NCBI GenBank assembly: GCA_964650485.1
Contig: CAZYTX010000008.1
Span: 1-64,000, forward strand
DNA from: CAZYTX01 sp964650485
Lineage (GTDB): Bacteria; RBG-13-61-14; DATKZS01
DNA length: 64,000 nt
Direction: 5' to 3'
Shown here: piece by piece, positions 8,909-18,325 of the stretch
How the letters are laid out: the number at the start of each line of letters is the position of its first letter
Numbering within the stretch: the stretch's first letter is position 1
The notes under the pieces: generated by a model
Database searches by the model: none
Seen by the model: only the letters and a program-made list of their open reading frames with translations
What the model was told of the DNA's origin: nothing
Translations under genes and position numbers: made by a program

Positions 8909-8937
8909 CTATTAGCATAGAGTGCGGGCTCTTGCAA
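8909..8937 (-). promoter_or_regulatory. Candidate sigma-70 promoter for the recombinase-like gene
   Basis: On the minus strand TTGCAA (8932-8937), a 17-bp spacer, then TAATAG (8909-8914). It lies about 37 bp upstream of the ATG at 8872. Pattern match only. Confidence 0.45.
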
Positions 8938-8951
8938 CCGGGTATCGGACT

Positions 8952-10550
8952 TCAAGCCCTGCTGCTCATGTTGTAGCGCACCACCCTGGTCCGGGGCTGG
9001 ATGGTGTCCCCGAAGAAGCGGTTTCTGAGCTCGCGGAAGCGACCGGTCGCGACAAAGCCCTGAGCCAGTGCCCTTTGCAAGGGGCCGGGGCCGCCGAATG
9101 AGCCCTCCACCTTTTCCCTCACCCCTCTCACCATGTCACTCATCTCCGGGGTTGGCACCAGCCGCTCCATGGCCAGAAGCAGGACCTCGTTACGCCACAT
9201 CTCTGCCTCGTGAAAGTCGGCCAGCACGCGGTGGTACGGGCTCGAAGAGCGCCTGAAATTCTGCCAGGCCGAGTAGTCGGCCTCAATGTAGCGCATGATG
9301 GAGGGACCGAGCTCAAGGAAGTCGCGCCGGTAGGCCTCCTCCTGCACCTCTTCGGCCTCGGTCAGGCTGAACCGGGGATGGATGAACCACGGCTGCTTGA
9401 AGGCGTGCCACTCCTCGAAGGGTATGGCCGTGAGTATCCTCTCCTGCTCCTCCAGCCTGTCGTACAGTGGAGTGCCGGGCGCGGGAGAGTAGTGGGCGAA
9501 CTGGCTGAAGGTGGGCCTTAAGGCCAGGTGGTCGTCTATATCCTCGCGTATGTTTTCCCTGGTGTGCTCGTCCAGAAGCAGTATGGAGCTGAGTATGGTC
9601 TTCACCCCGCAGGAGTGCAGCTCGGTCACCAGCTCCTTCAAGTCTATGCCCTTGTTCTTCCTGTATCCGGCGAACTTGCTCTCTCGCCCTATCCACAGCA
9701 GGCTGGCCCCCATCTCGGCCACCCGCCGGGGACCGAACTCGGCCACCTTGTCCGCGGAGCCGAACACCAGGGTGTTGAAGACCTTGCCGCTGTCCACCAC
9801 GCACTTCCTGAGTTCCTCGGCCCGGTCCAGGTCCAGGAAGAAGTTGTCGTCGCCTATAAAGCACAGGTGGCTGGAGCGGTACTTCTTCTCCATCCGCACC
9901 ATCTCATCGAAGAGGGCCTTGCCGCTCTTTATGAGCTTTATGTGCCGCCTGCCGAAGAAGTGGCTGGGGCAGCAGAAATCGCACCCGTATGAGCAGCCCA
10001 GGCCCACCACTATGTGGGGGTAATACTTTCCGAACACGGGCACACCCAGCATCTCCCGGACGATGCCGTACGCGTCAGGGTTCTTGAACTCGAACTCGGG
10101 CGATTGGCCCAGCAGGTCCCGCATGAAGCTTATGCCCTCGCCCACGCACACGTAGTCCACGTCCATCATCTCCTCGATGTGCTTTATGTTGGCACAGAAC
10201 CCTCCCAGCACTATAGTGGAGCGCGGGGAGAGCTTTCGGGTCTCTTCCACCATCTTCTTCACTTTCTGGAAGTTGGGCATGATGGACCCTATGCCCACTA
10301 TGTCGTAGCCCTTTTTTACTTCTTTTCTGAACCTCTCCAGGGTGGGGAAGTCGAGCACGGTGGTGGGTGTCTCTATGTTGTTTGCTATGGCGTGGAGGCC
10401 GAAGGTGTTCATGAAGGCGCGCATGGAGAATATGCCCTGGGCCCTGGTAAGCTGGTTGTGGAACAGCTCGATCTTGGACTCTTTGCGGCCGTAGATTCCG
10501 TCCACACCGAAGGGCTTGAATACCGACGACAGAAGAACTCTTGGATGCAT
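8952..10550 (-). CDS. Cobalamin-binding radical SAM protein (second copy type)
   Basis: The B12-binding-like N-terminal half includes YDIVGIGSIMPNF and STIVLGGFCANIKH. A radical SAM core follows with GCSYGCDFCCPSHFFG (CxxxCxxC) near residue 184, then IGDDNFFLDLDRA. The 110-residue C-terminal tail matches no domain I know. It is only distantly similar to the gene at 1507-3030, so it is unlikely to be a recent duplicate. ATG 10550 is preferred over the adjacent GTG 10553 because AGGACG lies just upstream. The following gene on the same strand begins at 8872, with its own candidate promoter. Substrate unknown. Confidence 0.85.
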   Translation of the reverse strand: MHPRVLLSSVFKPFGVDGIYGRKESKIELFHNQLTRAQGIFSMRAFMNTFGLHAIANNIETPTTVLDFPTLERFRKEVKKGYDIVGIGSIMPNFQKVKKMVEETRKLSPRSTIVLGGFCANIKHIEEMMDVDYVCVGEGISFMRDLLGQSPEFEFKNPDAYGIVREMLGVPVFGKYYPHIVVGLGCSYGCDFCCPSHFFGRRHIKLIKSGKALFDEMVRMEKKYRSSHLCFIGDDNFFLDLDRAEELRKCVVDSGKVFNTLVFGSADKVAEFGPRRVAEMGASLLWIGRESKFAGYRKNKGIDLKELVTELHSCGVKTILSSILLLDEHTRENIREDIDDHLALRPTFSQFAHYSPAPGTPLYDRLEEQERILTAIPFEEWHAFKQPWFIHPRFSLTEAEEVQEEAYRRDFLELGPSIMRYIEADYSAWQNFRRSSSPYHRVLADFHEAEMWRNEVLLLAMERLVPTPEMSDMVRGVREKVEGSFGGPGPLQRALAQGFVATGRFRELRNRFFGDTIQPRTRVVRYNMSSRA

Positions 10551-10591
10551 CACGTCCTAGGATAGCGCATAAAGCCCGGGCTTGCAGCTTC

Positions 10592-11659
10592 TCACTTCCG
10601 CTCTGGAAGGGAGTCGAGCCCGCCTTTGTAGACCTCCCAGCTCACTTCCAGGTCGGTGGACCGGCCCGGCTTCAACTCTACCTTAGGCCCCTGCACCTCC
10701 ATCTCCACGAACCTGGCACCGGGGTCGTCTTCTGCATACCTCAGCTTGTGCTTGTGCACGAACTCTCCCTTGCCGGCCACCCACACCTCGTAGTTGCCCT
10801 TGTCCGGGTAGTCGGCCCCCGCCTTGTACGGGAACCTCTGCACGTAGGTGTATCCCTTGGCTGGGTCCACCATCGCGGCCCAGCCCGCGGACACGTCCAT
10901 CACTATCTTGCCCACCATGTTCTTGTAGCGCACGATCATGAGGCCCCGCCGGTAGTCCGGCTGCCAGTTGAAGCTGGATGCCGGGCCGAACATGACCTGG
11001 TACTTCTCGGGCCACATGCTCCCGGGGTTCATGGGTATGGCAAGGTAGGCGTGCTCGTTCCAGTCGTGCTTTCCTTGCCCGTTGCCCTGGTCGGAGAAAT
11101 CCATCTGGGTCACCTCCCATATGCCCCAGGACACGGTCCTCCCGGAGACGTTCTTCATTGTGATCTTCATGGAAAGCCGGCTGGAGTGGTCCTCCAGCGT
11201 GAGGGTGCGGCTGAACTGCACCCCGGCGTATCCTCCCTTGTCGCTGCCGGTGAGCCTTACCTTCACCTCGGGGCCCTGCTTCTTTGTTATATCGTAGGAG
11301 TATGGGGCCGTGATCACCGGGTCTCCCGGCCCGGGCCACTGCTCTTTTGTGTCCCACCCCTGGGGCGCCGGCCAGAGCTTGTCTCCGCCGTAGTTCTTCC
11401 ACACCTCCATCCGGTCGTTCTCTTCCGGGGGGTACACCTTTCCGGCAAGCTCCTTGTTGACCCACAGCCAGTCGCGGCCGTCAACCCTGTACTGTATGAT
11501 CCTGCCGGCGAGCTCGGGAGCGATAATCACCTCGGTGGAATCGTTCTTCATCACGACGCAGGTCCAGCCGTTGTACTCCACTCCCTCCTTCACCACCGCG
11601 GACATCACCACCCAAGGCAGAAAAGCCATGGCCATAAACACGAAAAACATGGTCTTCAT
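10592..11659 (-). CDS. Secreted DUF4380-like protein
   Basis: The N-terminal signal peptide (MFFVFMAMAFLPWVVMSA) implies export. The mature part has the beta-rich look of galactose-mutarotase-like carbohydrate-binding folds: VIIAPELAGRIIQYRVDG, then YGGDKLWPAPQGWD, the block I associate with DUF4380. Its role is unknown; binding or acting on a sugar polymer is plausible. A strong Shine-Dalgarno (AAAGGAGG) precedes the ATG. It lies 93 bp downstream of the acyl-CoA synthetase, with an inverted repeat between them. Confidence 0.75.
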   Translation of the reverse strand: MKTMFFVFMAMAFLPWVVMSAVVKEGVEYNGWTCVVMKNDSTEVIIAPELAGRIIQYRVDGRDWLWVNKELAGKVYPPEENDRMEVWKNYGGDKLWPAPQGWDTKEQWPGPGDPVITAPYSYDITKKQGPEVKVRLTGSDKGGYAGVQFSRTLTLEDHSSRLSMKITMKNVSGRTVSWGIWEVTQMDFSDQGNGQGKHDWNEHAYLAIPMNPGSMWPEKYQVMFGPASSFNWQPDYRRGLMIVRYKNMVGKIVMDVSAGWAAMVDPAKGYTYVQRFPYKAGADYPDKGNYEVWVAGKGEFVHKHKLRYAEDDPGARFVEMEVQGPKVELKPGRSTDLEVSWEVYKGGLDSLPERK

Positions 11660-11677
11660 CTAAAAGGCCTCCTTTTG

Positions 11678-11754
11678 ACCACAAAGACGCGAAGATTTTT
11701 AAACCACGAAGACACCAAGTTTTTTTCTTTGTGCCCTTTGTGTCTTCGTGGTTT
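11678..11754. repeat. Dispersed inverted-repeat element (ACCACGAAGACAC type)
   Basis: A perfect 15-bp inverted repeat, AAACCACGAAGACAC (11701-11715) and its complement (11740-11754), flanks a T-rich loop. A second degenerate copy (ACCACAAAGACGCGAAG) lies at 11678-11694. The right end overlaps the TAA stop of the acyl-CoA synthetase (11753-11755). It would form a strong RNA hairpin at the mRNA 3' end, but no U-run follows on the minus strand. Confidence 0.75.
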
Positions 11755-13504
11755 AAATCGGCGCGCCGTACATCTCCCTTATCTTTGCGCGCAGCACTTT
11801 ACCCACGGGCGAGAGGGGCAGCTCGTCCACGAAGACCACGGACCTCGGCACCTTGTAGCCGGCGAGCTTGTCCTTACAGAACTCGATGATCTCCCCGGCC
11901 TCGGCCTGCTCCCCCTTTTTCATTTGCACCACCGCGCGCACTGTAGAGCCCCACTCCTCGTCGGGCACGCCTATTATGCAAACGTCTTCCACCTTGGGGT
12001 GCTCGTGAATGACCTGCTCCACCTCGAGGGGGAACACCTTCTCCCCCCCGGTGTTTATGCACTCCTTCTTGCGGTCTATGAGCCTGACCTCGCCCTCCTC
12101 GTCAATGTAGCCCAGGTCGCCGCCCCTGAACCAGCCGTCCTTCATGACCTCGCTGGTCTTTTCCTCGTCCTTGTAATAGCCCTTCATCACAGTGGAGGAC
12201 TTGTACAAGATCTCTCCGATCTCCCCCGGGGGCACGTCCCTGCCTTCTTCGTCCACCACCTTGGCCTCGACGATGGACTTGCCCACCGAGCGCTCCTTCA
12301 GTGTGTCGGGGCTGGCGTCAATCCTGAAGCTGGTGACCGGCGTCATCTCGGTCTGCCCGAACAAGTCGGCGATGATCACCCCCGGGAACTTCTCGAATAT
12401 CTTCCTTTTAAGCTCGACCGGGCATGCGCCGGCGCCCGATGCCGCTATCCTTACCGAGCTTGTGTCATACTTGTCTATCTCCGGGAAGGACACCAGCTTC
12501 TTCCAGCCGGTGGGCACGTTTGCCATGAACAAGGGCTTCTCTTTCTCCACCGTGCGCAGGATGAGCTCGGGGTCGAACTTGAGGCTATCGGGCAGCACGA
12601 AGCATATGTTTCCCAGGAAAGCGGAGAGTATGAGTATCTGGTATGAGGCGTCGTGGAAGAAGGGCATGGAGGGCACTATATACCCGATGGTGTTTTTGTA
12701 CCCGATCCTTGCGGCCTCGGGGTGGGAGAGCAGGTAGTCTGTGCCCTTGCGTAGCGTGTTGAACACTCCGGGGCTTTCCATGATCCTCTTTCCCGCGGCC
12801 GAGTGGATGAAGCGGTGGGCCAGGCTGAGGCCGGGCACAGGCAGGGCCGCGCCCACCTTCTTTGCCTGCTCGGGGTCCATGTCCACCTCCGCGGCCCTGG
12901 TGATGATATATGCCAAGAGGTTCGAGAACATGTCCCGGTGGGCCCCGTAGGTAAGCATAACCCCCTTGGGAAAGCCGGTGGTGCCGCCGGTGTATACCAT
13001 CACCGCCACGTCTTCCCACCCGGTCTCCACCCCGGGGTCTCCCTCTCTGCCCGAGTTCACGAACTCCTCGTAGTCCAGGGCCCCGTCAAGTCCGCTCTTG
13101 CCGTGGCATATGAACTTCCTGATACCTTCCAGCCTTGGCGCGGCCTTCTCCACGCTCTCCGCGAACAAGGAGTCGTAGATGAACACCTCGGCGTCGGAGT
13201 GGTTGGCCTGGTACTCGATCTCCCCGGGCATGAACCGGTAGTTCATGGGCACTGGCACCGCGCCGGCCACCTGGATGCCGTAGTTCAGCTCCACGAACTC
13301 GGGGGTGTTGTGGAACATGAAGGTCACCTTGTCGTCCTTTTTCACCCCCAGGTCAATGAGGGCGCTCGCTATCCTGCCCGCCCTTTTCCACATCTCGGAC
13401 CAGGTGACGCGCCTCTGGCCGAATGCCACCACCCTGCCGGCGTGGTTATAGGTCGCACACGAGATCAGACAGTTTGCTATTATGTTTTTCGAGAACTTGC
13501 CCAT
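11753..13504 (-). CDS. AMP-forming acyl-CoA synthetase
   Basis: ANL-superfamily adenylating enzyme. The phosphate-binding loop YTGGTTGFPKGVM is near residue 170. The C-terminal block holds GWFRGGDLGYIDEEG, DRKKECINTGGEKVFP and the catalytic Lys region SPVGKVLR near the end. It activates a fatty or other carboxylic acid to acyl-CoA via acyl-AMP; chain length cannot be predicted. At 583 residues it is typical. It starts 22 bp after the site-2 protease stop, so the two are probably co-transcribed. Its stop codon lies inside a dispersed repeat arm. Confidence 0.88.
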   Translation of the reverse strand: MGKFSKNIIANCLISCATYNHAGRVVAFGQRRVTWSEMWKRAGRIASALIDLGVKKDDKVTFMFHNTPEFVELNYGIQVAGAVPVPMNYRFMPGEIEYQANHSDAEVFIYDSLFAESVEKAAPRLEGIRKFICHGKSGLDGALDYEEFVNSGREGDPGVETGWEDVAVMVYTGGTTGFPKGVMLTYGAHRDMFSNLLAYIITRAAEVDMDPEQAKKVGAALPVPGLSLAHRFIHSAAGKRIMESPGVFNTLRKGTDYLLSHPEAARIGYKNTIGYIVPSMPFFHDASYQILILSAFLGNICFVLPDSLKFDPELILRTVEKEKPLFMANVPTGWKKLVSFPEIDKYDTSSVRIAASGAGACPVELKRKIFEKFPGVIIADLFGQTEMTPVTSFRIDASPDTLKERSVGKSIVEAKVVDEEGRDVPPGEIGEILYKSSTVMKGYYKDEEKTSEVMKDGWFRGGDLGYIDEEGEVRLIDRKKECINTGGEKVFPLEVEQVIHEHPKVEDVCIIGVPDEEWGSTVRAVVQMKKGEQAEAGEIIEFCKDKLAGYKVPRSVVFVDELPLSPVGKVLRAKIREMYGAPI

Positions 13505-13526
13505 TACCTGCCCCCCTGAACTAAAA

Positions 13527-14696
13527 TTACTTGCCCGGCAACCCCATCTCCCGTGCTGACGGCGCGCCCTTGTCGAGGCCGAGCTCTGACCTGGTCCTTA
13601 TAAACTCCATCAGCCCTTCCCTGGTCACCATCCCCTGGAACTTGCCGTCCTTTACCACCGGCACCTGGTTGACCCCGTTCCCGGCCATCAACTGCATTAC
13701 ATTGGGCAAAGGGGTCTCCGGTGTCACCGATTTCAACTCCTGAGCCGGGACCATTATGGACCTGACCTGCGAGTAGGACCACTGCTCTGGTTTCAGGGTC
13801 CTTATGTTGTGAAGGGTCACGATGCCTGAGACCGTGTCCTTCTCGACCACCGGGAAGCACCTGTGCCCGGTGTGCATGATGTTCTTGTAGACCAGGTCCG
13901 AGACCGGGGTGCTGGCATCCACCATGGGGCAGTCGGTCCACATGACCTCGCCCGCGGTGTGGCCCGTGAGCATGGCTTTGAATGCCTCCTGCCTCGAAGA
14001 CTGGCTGGCCGCGGTGAGCAGGAACCAGCCGATGAAGGCGATCCATATACCATTGAGCATGGCGCCCTGGAAGACCAGGTACACCCCTATAAAGATGAAA
14101 AAGAAGGCCACGCCCCTCCCAGCGGCCGCTGCGACGCGTGTGGACTTGGCCATGTCCCTGGTGGCCCCCCACACCAGTGCCCGCAGCACCCTGCCCCCGT
14201 CAAGGGGATAGCCCGGGATCAGGTTGAACACCGCCAGCATCACGTTTATGAGCGCCAGCCAACCGAAGAGCGCGGACAGCGGCTCCACACCCACTTGCTT
14301 GAACAGGTACCACAGGCCCGCGGACACCGCGCCTATGCCTATGCTCATGGCCGGCCCGGCCAGGGCCATGACGAACTCGTCACCCGCGCTCTCGGGCTCG
14401 TCCGCTATCTGTGCCGCGCCCCCGAAGATGAACAGGGTTATCCTGGGCACCTTGATGCCCCTGGCGATGGCCACGAAGCTGTGGGAGAGCTCGTGAAAGA
14501 GCACGGAGAGGAAGAAGAGGATGCTGGTGATAAAGCCGATCACCCAGTAGAGGGGATTGGGCCAGTCAGGGTACTGATGCGGGAAGTAGCCGGCCCCCAG
14601 TGACCAGGTAACCAGCACGAAGATAATGAACCAGGAGTAGTCCAGCCGGACCTCGATCCCTTTTATAGTAAAAAGTTTTATGGCGCCCTTTAACAT
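13527..14696 (-). CDS. Site-2 protease family membrane metalloprotease with CBS pair
   Basis: M50B-type intramembrane zinc protease. HELSH is at 68-72 in a transmembrane helix, and the third metal ligand motif NLIPGYPLDGG is at 157-167. About four to six hydrophobic helices cover residues 20-230. Two CBS domains (about 245-375) form the cytoplasmic tail, presumably sensing adenine nucleotides. Relatives cleave membrane-bound regulators; the target here is unknown. AAAGGAGGCAA before the ATG is a strong ribosome site. First gene of the pair with the acyl-CoA synthetase. Confidence 0.88.
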   Translation of the reverse strand: MLKGAIKLFTIKGIEVRLDYSWFIIFVLVTWSLGAGYFPHQYPDWPNPLYWVIGFITSILFFLSVLFHELSHSFVAIARGIKVPRITLFIFGGAAQIADEPESAGDEFVMALAGPAMSIGIGAVSAGLWYLFKQVGVEPLSALFGWLALINVMLAVFNLIPGYPLDGGRVLRALVWGATRDMAKSTRVAAAAGRGVAFFFIFIGVYLVFQGAMLNGIWIAFIGWFLLTAASQSSRQEAFKAMLTGHTAGEVMWTDCPMVDASTPVSDLVYKNIMHTGHRCFPVVEKDTVSGIVTLHNIRTLKPEQWSYSQVRSIMVPAQELKSVTPETPLPNVMQLMAGNGVNQVPVVKDGKFQGMVTREGLMEFIRTRSELGLDKGAPSAREMGLPGK

Positions 14697-14795
14697 TAGA
14701 ATTGCCTCCTTTGCCGAACAATATACCGGTCCTGATAATCAGCGCGTCCCCGAAGAATAAAACCCGGGCTTACAGATTTATGTAATCATCGGGAG

Positions 14796-15575
14796 TCAGG
14801 GCTGCAAGCCGTCCGGCACAGGCTCTCCCTTATAAAAGACGTCGCCATTTTGGTCAAGCTGGAACCATCCCCTTGCAATGGCCTCGATGGTCCCGGGGAA
14901 TATCTTCCAGTCTCCTCGTTCTTTCAGCCTCTCCTGGTTCCGGTCAGCCACCCGCTCCAGGGTGTCGGGGTCGGAGAGGTCCGATCCTTCGGGCGCCTCG
15001 ACCTCGACCGGCGCCGAGACCATGAGCAGGGGTCCCATGTCCACCTTGTCGGATACTATGTGGGTGCTCGATCTTATGTGGCTCTCGCCCGCCTGGATAG
15101 CGTCCCTTACAGCGTGGGCCCCGGTCCATTTCCTTCCTCCCTCGGGTGTTTTTACCGAGAGGTCCGCGGGGTGTACGTTCACCCCGATAAAGGCTTTGAC
15201 CAGGGAAGGCGATGCTATTGACATGTAGCCTCCGTATATCGCCACTTTGGCGTTGAAGGGCTTTAAGAGCCGCACGTTTTCTATGTCGAACTCCTCCCTT
15301 TTTTTAAGGTCGCTCCTTTTGACCCCGCGCCTTTGCATCCACCCCTGGAGATCGTGTATCACCACCGGTATATCGAAGTCTCGCCCTATCTCGGGCGCCT
15401 TGGAGGCCGCGGAGTCGCTGAAAAGCGCCACCACCTGAAAGAGCGGTCCCCCTTCTTCATTCTCGAGACTTTCCCCGTGCTCGAGTATCCTGCGCACGTT
15501 GGTCCCGCTCCCGCTCATGAGCGCGACCAGCCGGAGGGCCCCCTTCTCGGGGTCGTGTATAGGCTTGAGCCCCAT
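14796..15575 (-). CDS. PurN-like formyltransferase family protein
   Basis: Formyltransferase fold related to phosphoribosylglycinamide formyltransferase. It has an N-terminal ALMSGSGTNVRRIL loop, NVHPADLS (catalytic Asn and His kept) and THIVSDKVDMGPLL (catalytic Asp kept). The segment after NVHP carries an extra KTPEGGRKWTG stretch compared with PurN, so the substrate may differ. The frame is open upstream, but a candidate promoter at 15604-15632 puts transcription start near 15597, which supports ATG 15575. Divergent from the Crp/Fnr gene. No purine genes are nearby. Confidence 0.75.
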   Translation of the reverse strand: MGLKPIHDPEKGALRLVALMSGSGTNVRRILEHGESLENEEGGPLFQVVALFSDSAASKAPEIGRDFDIPVVIHDLQGWMQRRGVKRSDLKKREEFDIENVRLLKPFNAKVAIYGGYMSIASPSLVKAFIGVNVHPADLSVKTPEGGRKWTGAHAVRDAIQAGESHIRSSTHIVSDKVDMGPLLMVSAPVEVEAPEGSDLSDPDTLERVADRNQERLKERGDWKIFPGTIEAIARGWFQLDQNGDVFYKGEPVPDGLQP

Positions 15576-15603
15576 CTCTACAAATTCTCCATTTGCCCAC
15601 GCT

Positions 15604-15632
15604 AATATAGCAAAAGGACACACCCGCATCAA
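15604..15632 (-). promoter_or_regulatory. Candidate sigma-70 promoter for the PurN-like gene
   Basis: On the minus strand TTGATG (15627-15632), 17-bp spacer, TATATT (15604-15609). It would yield a leader of about 22 nt to ATG 15575. Confidence 0.5.
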
Positions 15633-15659
15633 CAGCCGTAAAAAAAATGCCCGCGGGCC

Positions 15660-15688
15660 TTGAAATTTATTTTTGATTTTTGTATTTT
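15660..15688 (+). promoter_or_regulatory. Candidate sigma-70 promoter for the Crp/Fnr gene
   Basis: TTGAAA (15660-15665), 17-bp spacer, TATTTT (15683-15688), in a very T-rich stretch. Predicted transcript start near 15695, which would make a TTG start at 15697 effectively leaderless. Confidence 0.4.
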
Positions 15689-15696
15689 TATAGACC

Positions 15697-16428
15697 TTGA
15701 GATTGAATACATTAAAAGAAGACGGTGCAGGCCTTAGAAAAAATGTGCAGCAGTGGAATGCATACTTAAGAAGGGTTGACGTCTTCTCCGGGCTCAGCGC
15801 AAAAGAGCGCAGGGCCATCCTTGCCGGGGCCTTCCAAAAGGTAGTGACGAGGCAGGAGTCCATATGCGAGTCCCGCTCTCCGGCTGATTTCCTCTACGCC
15901 TTGACCCGGGGTCCGGCCAAGACCCTGATGGGCGCGGACGGCGGGCGGCGTCTGCTGGTTGATTTCGTAAAGCCCGGCGCCATCCTGGGCGAGGAGTCGG
16001 TGCTTACAGGCGGCGATTACGATATAGACGCGGTCCCCTTTGATAAGTGCTCTGTGCTCTGCATCCCCTCTGAGAACGTGGTGGAGGCCCTTCAGTCTCA
16101 GCCCAAGCTCGGCCGCGCTCTGGCAGCGCTTTCCGCGGCCCGTGCCCGTGCCCTGCGGGAGAGGCTCTTCCAGGTGTCCACCGCGCCGGTTGCGACCCGT
16201 GTTGCAGGGGCCCTGTACCACCTTGCAAAATGCTTCGGCAAGCGATCGAGGAACGGCACCGTGATCGAGCTGCGCATCACCCACCGGGACCTGGCCGACT
16301 ACGTTGCAGCCTCCAGGGAGACCACCACCTCGGTGCTTTCAAGGTTCAGGAAGAATGGGCTCATCATCATGAACGTGAGGAAGATAGTGGTCCCGGACAT
16401 GAAGGAACTCAGGAAGGCGGCGTGCTGA
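15697..16428 (+). CDS. Crp/Fnr family transcriptional regulator
   Basis: N-terminal cyclic-nucleotide-binding-like beta barrel (about 25-140, with GAILGEESVLTGG) and a C-terminal helix-turn-helix (ITHRDLADYVAASRETTTSVLSR in two parts, about 195-225). The Arg that follows the GE.S/A loop and binds cAMP phosphate in Crp is not present (GGDYDIDAV). No Fnr-type N-terminal Cys cluster is seen. The ligand is therefore unknown. The start is unclear: TTG 15697 gives the longest product, GTG 15745 is an alternative, and neither has a good ribosome site. Confidence 0.82.
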   Translation: MRLNTLKEDGAGLRKNVQQWNAYLRRVDVFSGLSAKERRAILAGAFQKVVTRQESICESRSPADFLYALTRGPAKTLMGADGGRRLLVDFVKPGAILGEESVLTGGDYDIDAVPFDKCSVLCIPSENVVEALQSQPKLGRALAALSAARARALRERLFQVSTAPVATRVAGALYHLAKCFGKRSRNGTVIELRITHRDLADYVAASRETTTSVLSRFRKNGLIIMNVRKIVVPDMKELRKAAC

Positions 16429-16431
16429 TCT

Positions 16432-18270
16432 CTACCCCGCTGTTATGACCATGGACTTTATGTAGGCGGGTTCCAGGTTCGCGGGGTCGAGCTGCTTTAT
16501 CTCCTGCTCCAGCATGTGAAAGGCCCCTTCAATAAATCGGTCCGCCTGTGAAAGCAAGGTCTCCTCCTCTCCCGCAAACCTCTTTATAAGCCCGTGCATC
16601 ATCTCCTGCACGCGCTTTCGCGTCTCTGGCAGGACCTTTCGCGGCATCTCTTTGCCGGTCATGGCAATGAGCGCGCTCCCGGCCTGGTCCGGGGTGAGAG
16701 GAGAGAACCTGAACCCGGCCCCTGCGAACTCCTGTGCCGCAGCGGTGAGGAACACCGCTTCCCACGTGAGTGGCACGCTCTGGAATTGCTCTTTCAGCAG
16801 TTCGAGTTCTTTGTCCGCTGCTTTAAAGACGCGGAAGAAGAGGAATTCCATGAACTCCGCCCTGGAGACCGCGGCCTCCGCCCTCTTTACCTCCGCTTCA
16901 TCCATGAACTCCCTGAACACCGGGGCCCCCTTGTCGTCGGTCCCTCCGAAGAATCGCGGCCTTGCAAAGAGGAGTCCCCTTATCACCTGCTCGTCTTCTC
17001 CCATGAGCTCGAGCCCTGGCCCGGTACTTTTGAGCCAGCCCCGGCTGTTCAGGCGGTGGGCCCTTCGGCCGGCCCACACCACCCGGGAGTAGCCTGCCCT
17101 GAAGGGATACACCACCCCCAGGGAGCGCAGCACCAGGGCAGCTTTTTCCGGGTCCCCCCCGGAGAAGCGCTCGAGCCCTGCTTCCACGAAGAAGAGAGCC
17201 CTGACCAGCGCGTTATTCAGGCTCTCCAGGCTGGACAGGTCCATCCCGTCGGCCACCAGGATCTTGTTAACCAGTCCCGCGACAGCAAGCGCCAGGTCCT
17301 CGATGCCCTCGGGGTCCTGGATCAGCTCGATGGCTTTTTTCATGAGCCGCGGCGTCTCCCCCAATACCAGGGGGTATTCCGACACCGGCATGTGCCGGCC
17401 CGCCCGCGCTTCCCTCGCGGCCGGGACCTCGCTCATAAGCTTTTCAACCTCGGTGCCGGACAAAGGCTCGTAGACCCGGAAGGCCTCCTCGAATTCCACG
17501 AACCCGTAATCCTGGAGCCTGGAGCCCCTGAACCTCTGCGCTGCTTCTTCCATCTCGTTTGGCATCTGCGTGTCCACCAGGTCGAGCAGCCCGTAGTACT
17601 TCTCCGGCTCGTGCTCCCTGATAATTGACAGCACCCGCTCGATGGTGGGTGCGGAGCGGGGGTCCCGGAAGTGGAGGAAGTACGCGTCATCAAGTGTCCA
17701 CAGGTTCTTCAAGGCCCTCCACGGCTCGGCCCCGTCCTGGTCCGGCTCAGCCCTGTACACGGTGAAGAACCTCGCGAAAAGAGCCACCAGCAGTTCCTCG
17801 TCTGCCTGCCTGAACCAGTCCATCAGGGTCCGGGGCCCAGCCTCGCAAAAGAGCATCAACCAGTAGATACCGGCCAGGGGGTCGAGCGCGTCCTTGTGCC
17901 ACCACTCCAGGTCGGCTATGTGCTGTATCTGTTCGGGCCCGGCCATGCCCATCAATGCTATGGAGTCGTCCTCCATCTCGCCGGTCTGCTTTAAGGTGAT
18001 CCACAGCTCGGGCGGGGGCATCTCGCGCACAATCTCCTTTGGCGCATCCGAGGTCATGATAAGCCTGGTGCGGTCAGGGCCGGTAAAGCGCATTATGAGA
18101 CGGGCCTTGTCGGGCGGGTCCAGGCTGTCGAGTATGTCACGGACCTGTCCGGGCCGCTCGCGCAGCATGGACCTGGAAATCTTCGAGCGGGCCGCCTCAA
18201 CCGGGTCGGCGCCCTTTTCGAGTTCCTGGTCCGGTGTTGTATTTTTTCGATGTCTTTTCTGTTCAGTCAT
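16432..18270 (-). CDS. DUF6178-like protein
   Basis: About 612 residues, soluble, Glu- and Arg-rich, without signal peptide or membrane helices. The opening repeats (LRERPGQVRDILDSLDPPDK, then FTGPDRTRLIM) and the DPLAGIYWLMLF segment resemble what I recall of the deltaproteobacterial family DUF6178; this is from memory. No catalytic motif is visible. ATG 18270 (AAGGGA upstream) is chosen over a TTG 7 codons earlier. It is the last gene of a minus-strand run starting with panE, 55 bp after the MEMO gene, so the two may work together. Confidence 0.7.
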   Translation of the reverse strand: MTEQKRHRKNTTPDQELEKGADPVEAARSKISRSMLRERPGQVRDILDSLDPPDKARLIMRFTGPDRTRLIMTSDAPKEIVREMPPPELWITLKQTGEMEDDSIALMGMAGPEQIQHIADLEWWHKDALDPLAGIYWLMLFCEAGPRTLMDWFRQADEELLVALFARFFTVYRAEPDQDGAEPWRALKNLWTLDDAYFLHFRDPRSAPTIERVLSIIREHEPEKYYGLLDLVDTQMPNEMEEAAQRFRGSRLQDYGFVEFEEAFRVYEPLSGTEVEKLMSEVPAAREARAGRHMPVSEYPLVLGETPRLMKKAIELIQDPEGIEDLALAVAGLVNKILVADGMDLSSLESLNNALVRALFFVEAGLERFSGGDPEKAALVLRSLGVVYPFRAGYSRVVWAGRRAHRLNSRGWLKSTGPGLELMGEDEQVIRGLLFARPRFFGGTDDKGAPVFREFMDEAEVKRAEAAVSRAEFMEFLFFRVFKAADKELELLKEQFQSVPLTWEAVFLTAAAQEFAGAGFRFSPLTPDQAGSALIAMTGKEMPRKVLPETRKRVQEMMHGLIKRFAGEEETLLSQADRFIEGAFHMLEQEIKQLDPANLEPAYIKSMVITAG

Positions 18271-18325
18271 TTGATCGTCCCTTGATAACAAGGGTAAGAA
18301 GGCGGCCCCCGCTTTACAACATTTA

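Noticed and set aside
10541..12646. A 701-codon open frame on the plus strand opposite the DUF4380-like and acyl-CoA synthetase genes
   Set aside because: It is His/Leu/Val-rich without motifs and lies antisense to two clearly homologous genes. It is an artefact of high-GC codon use.
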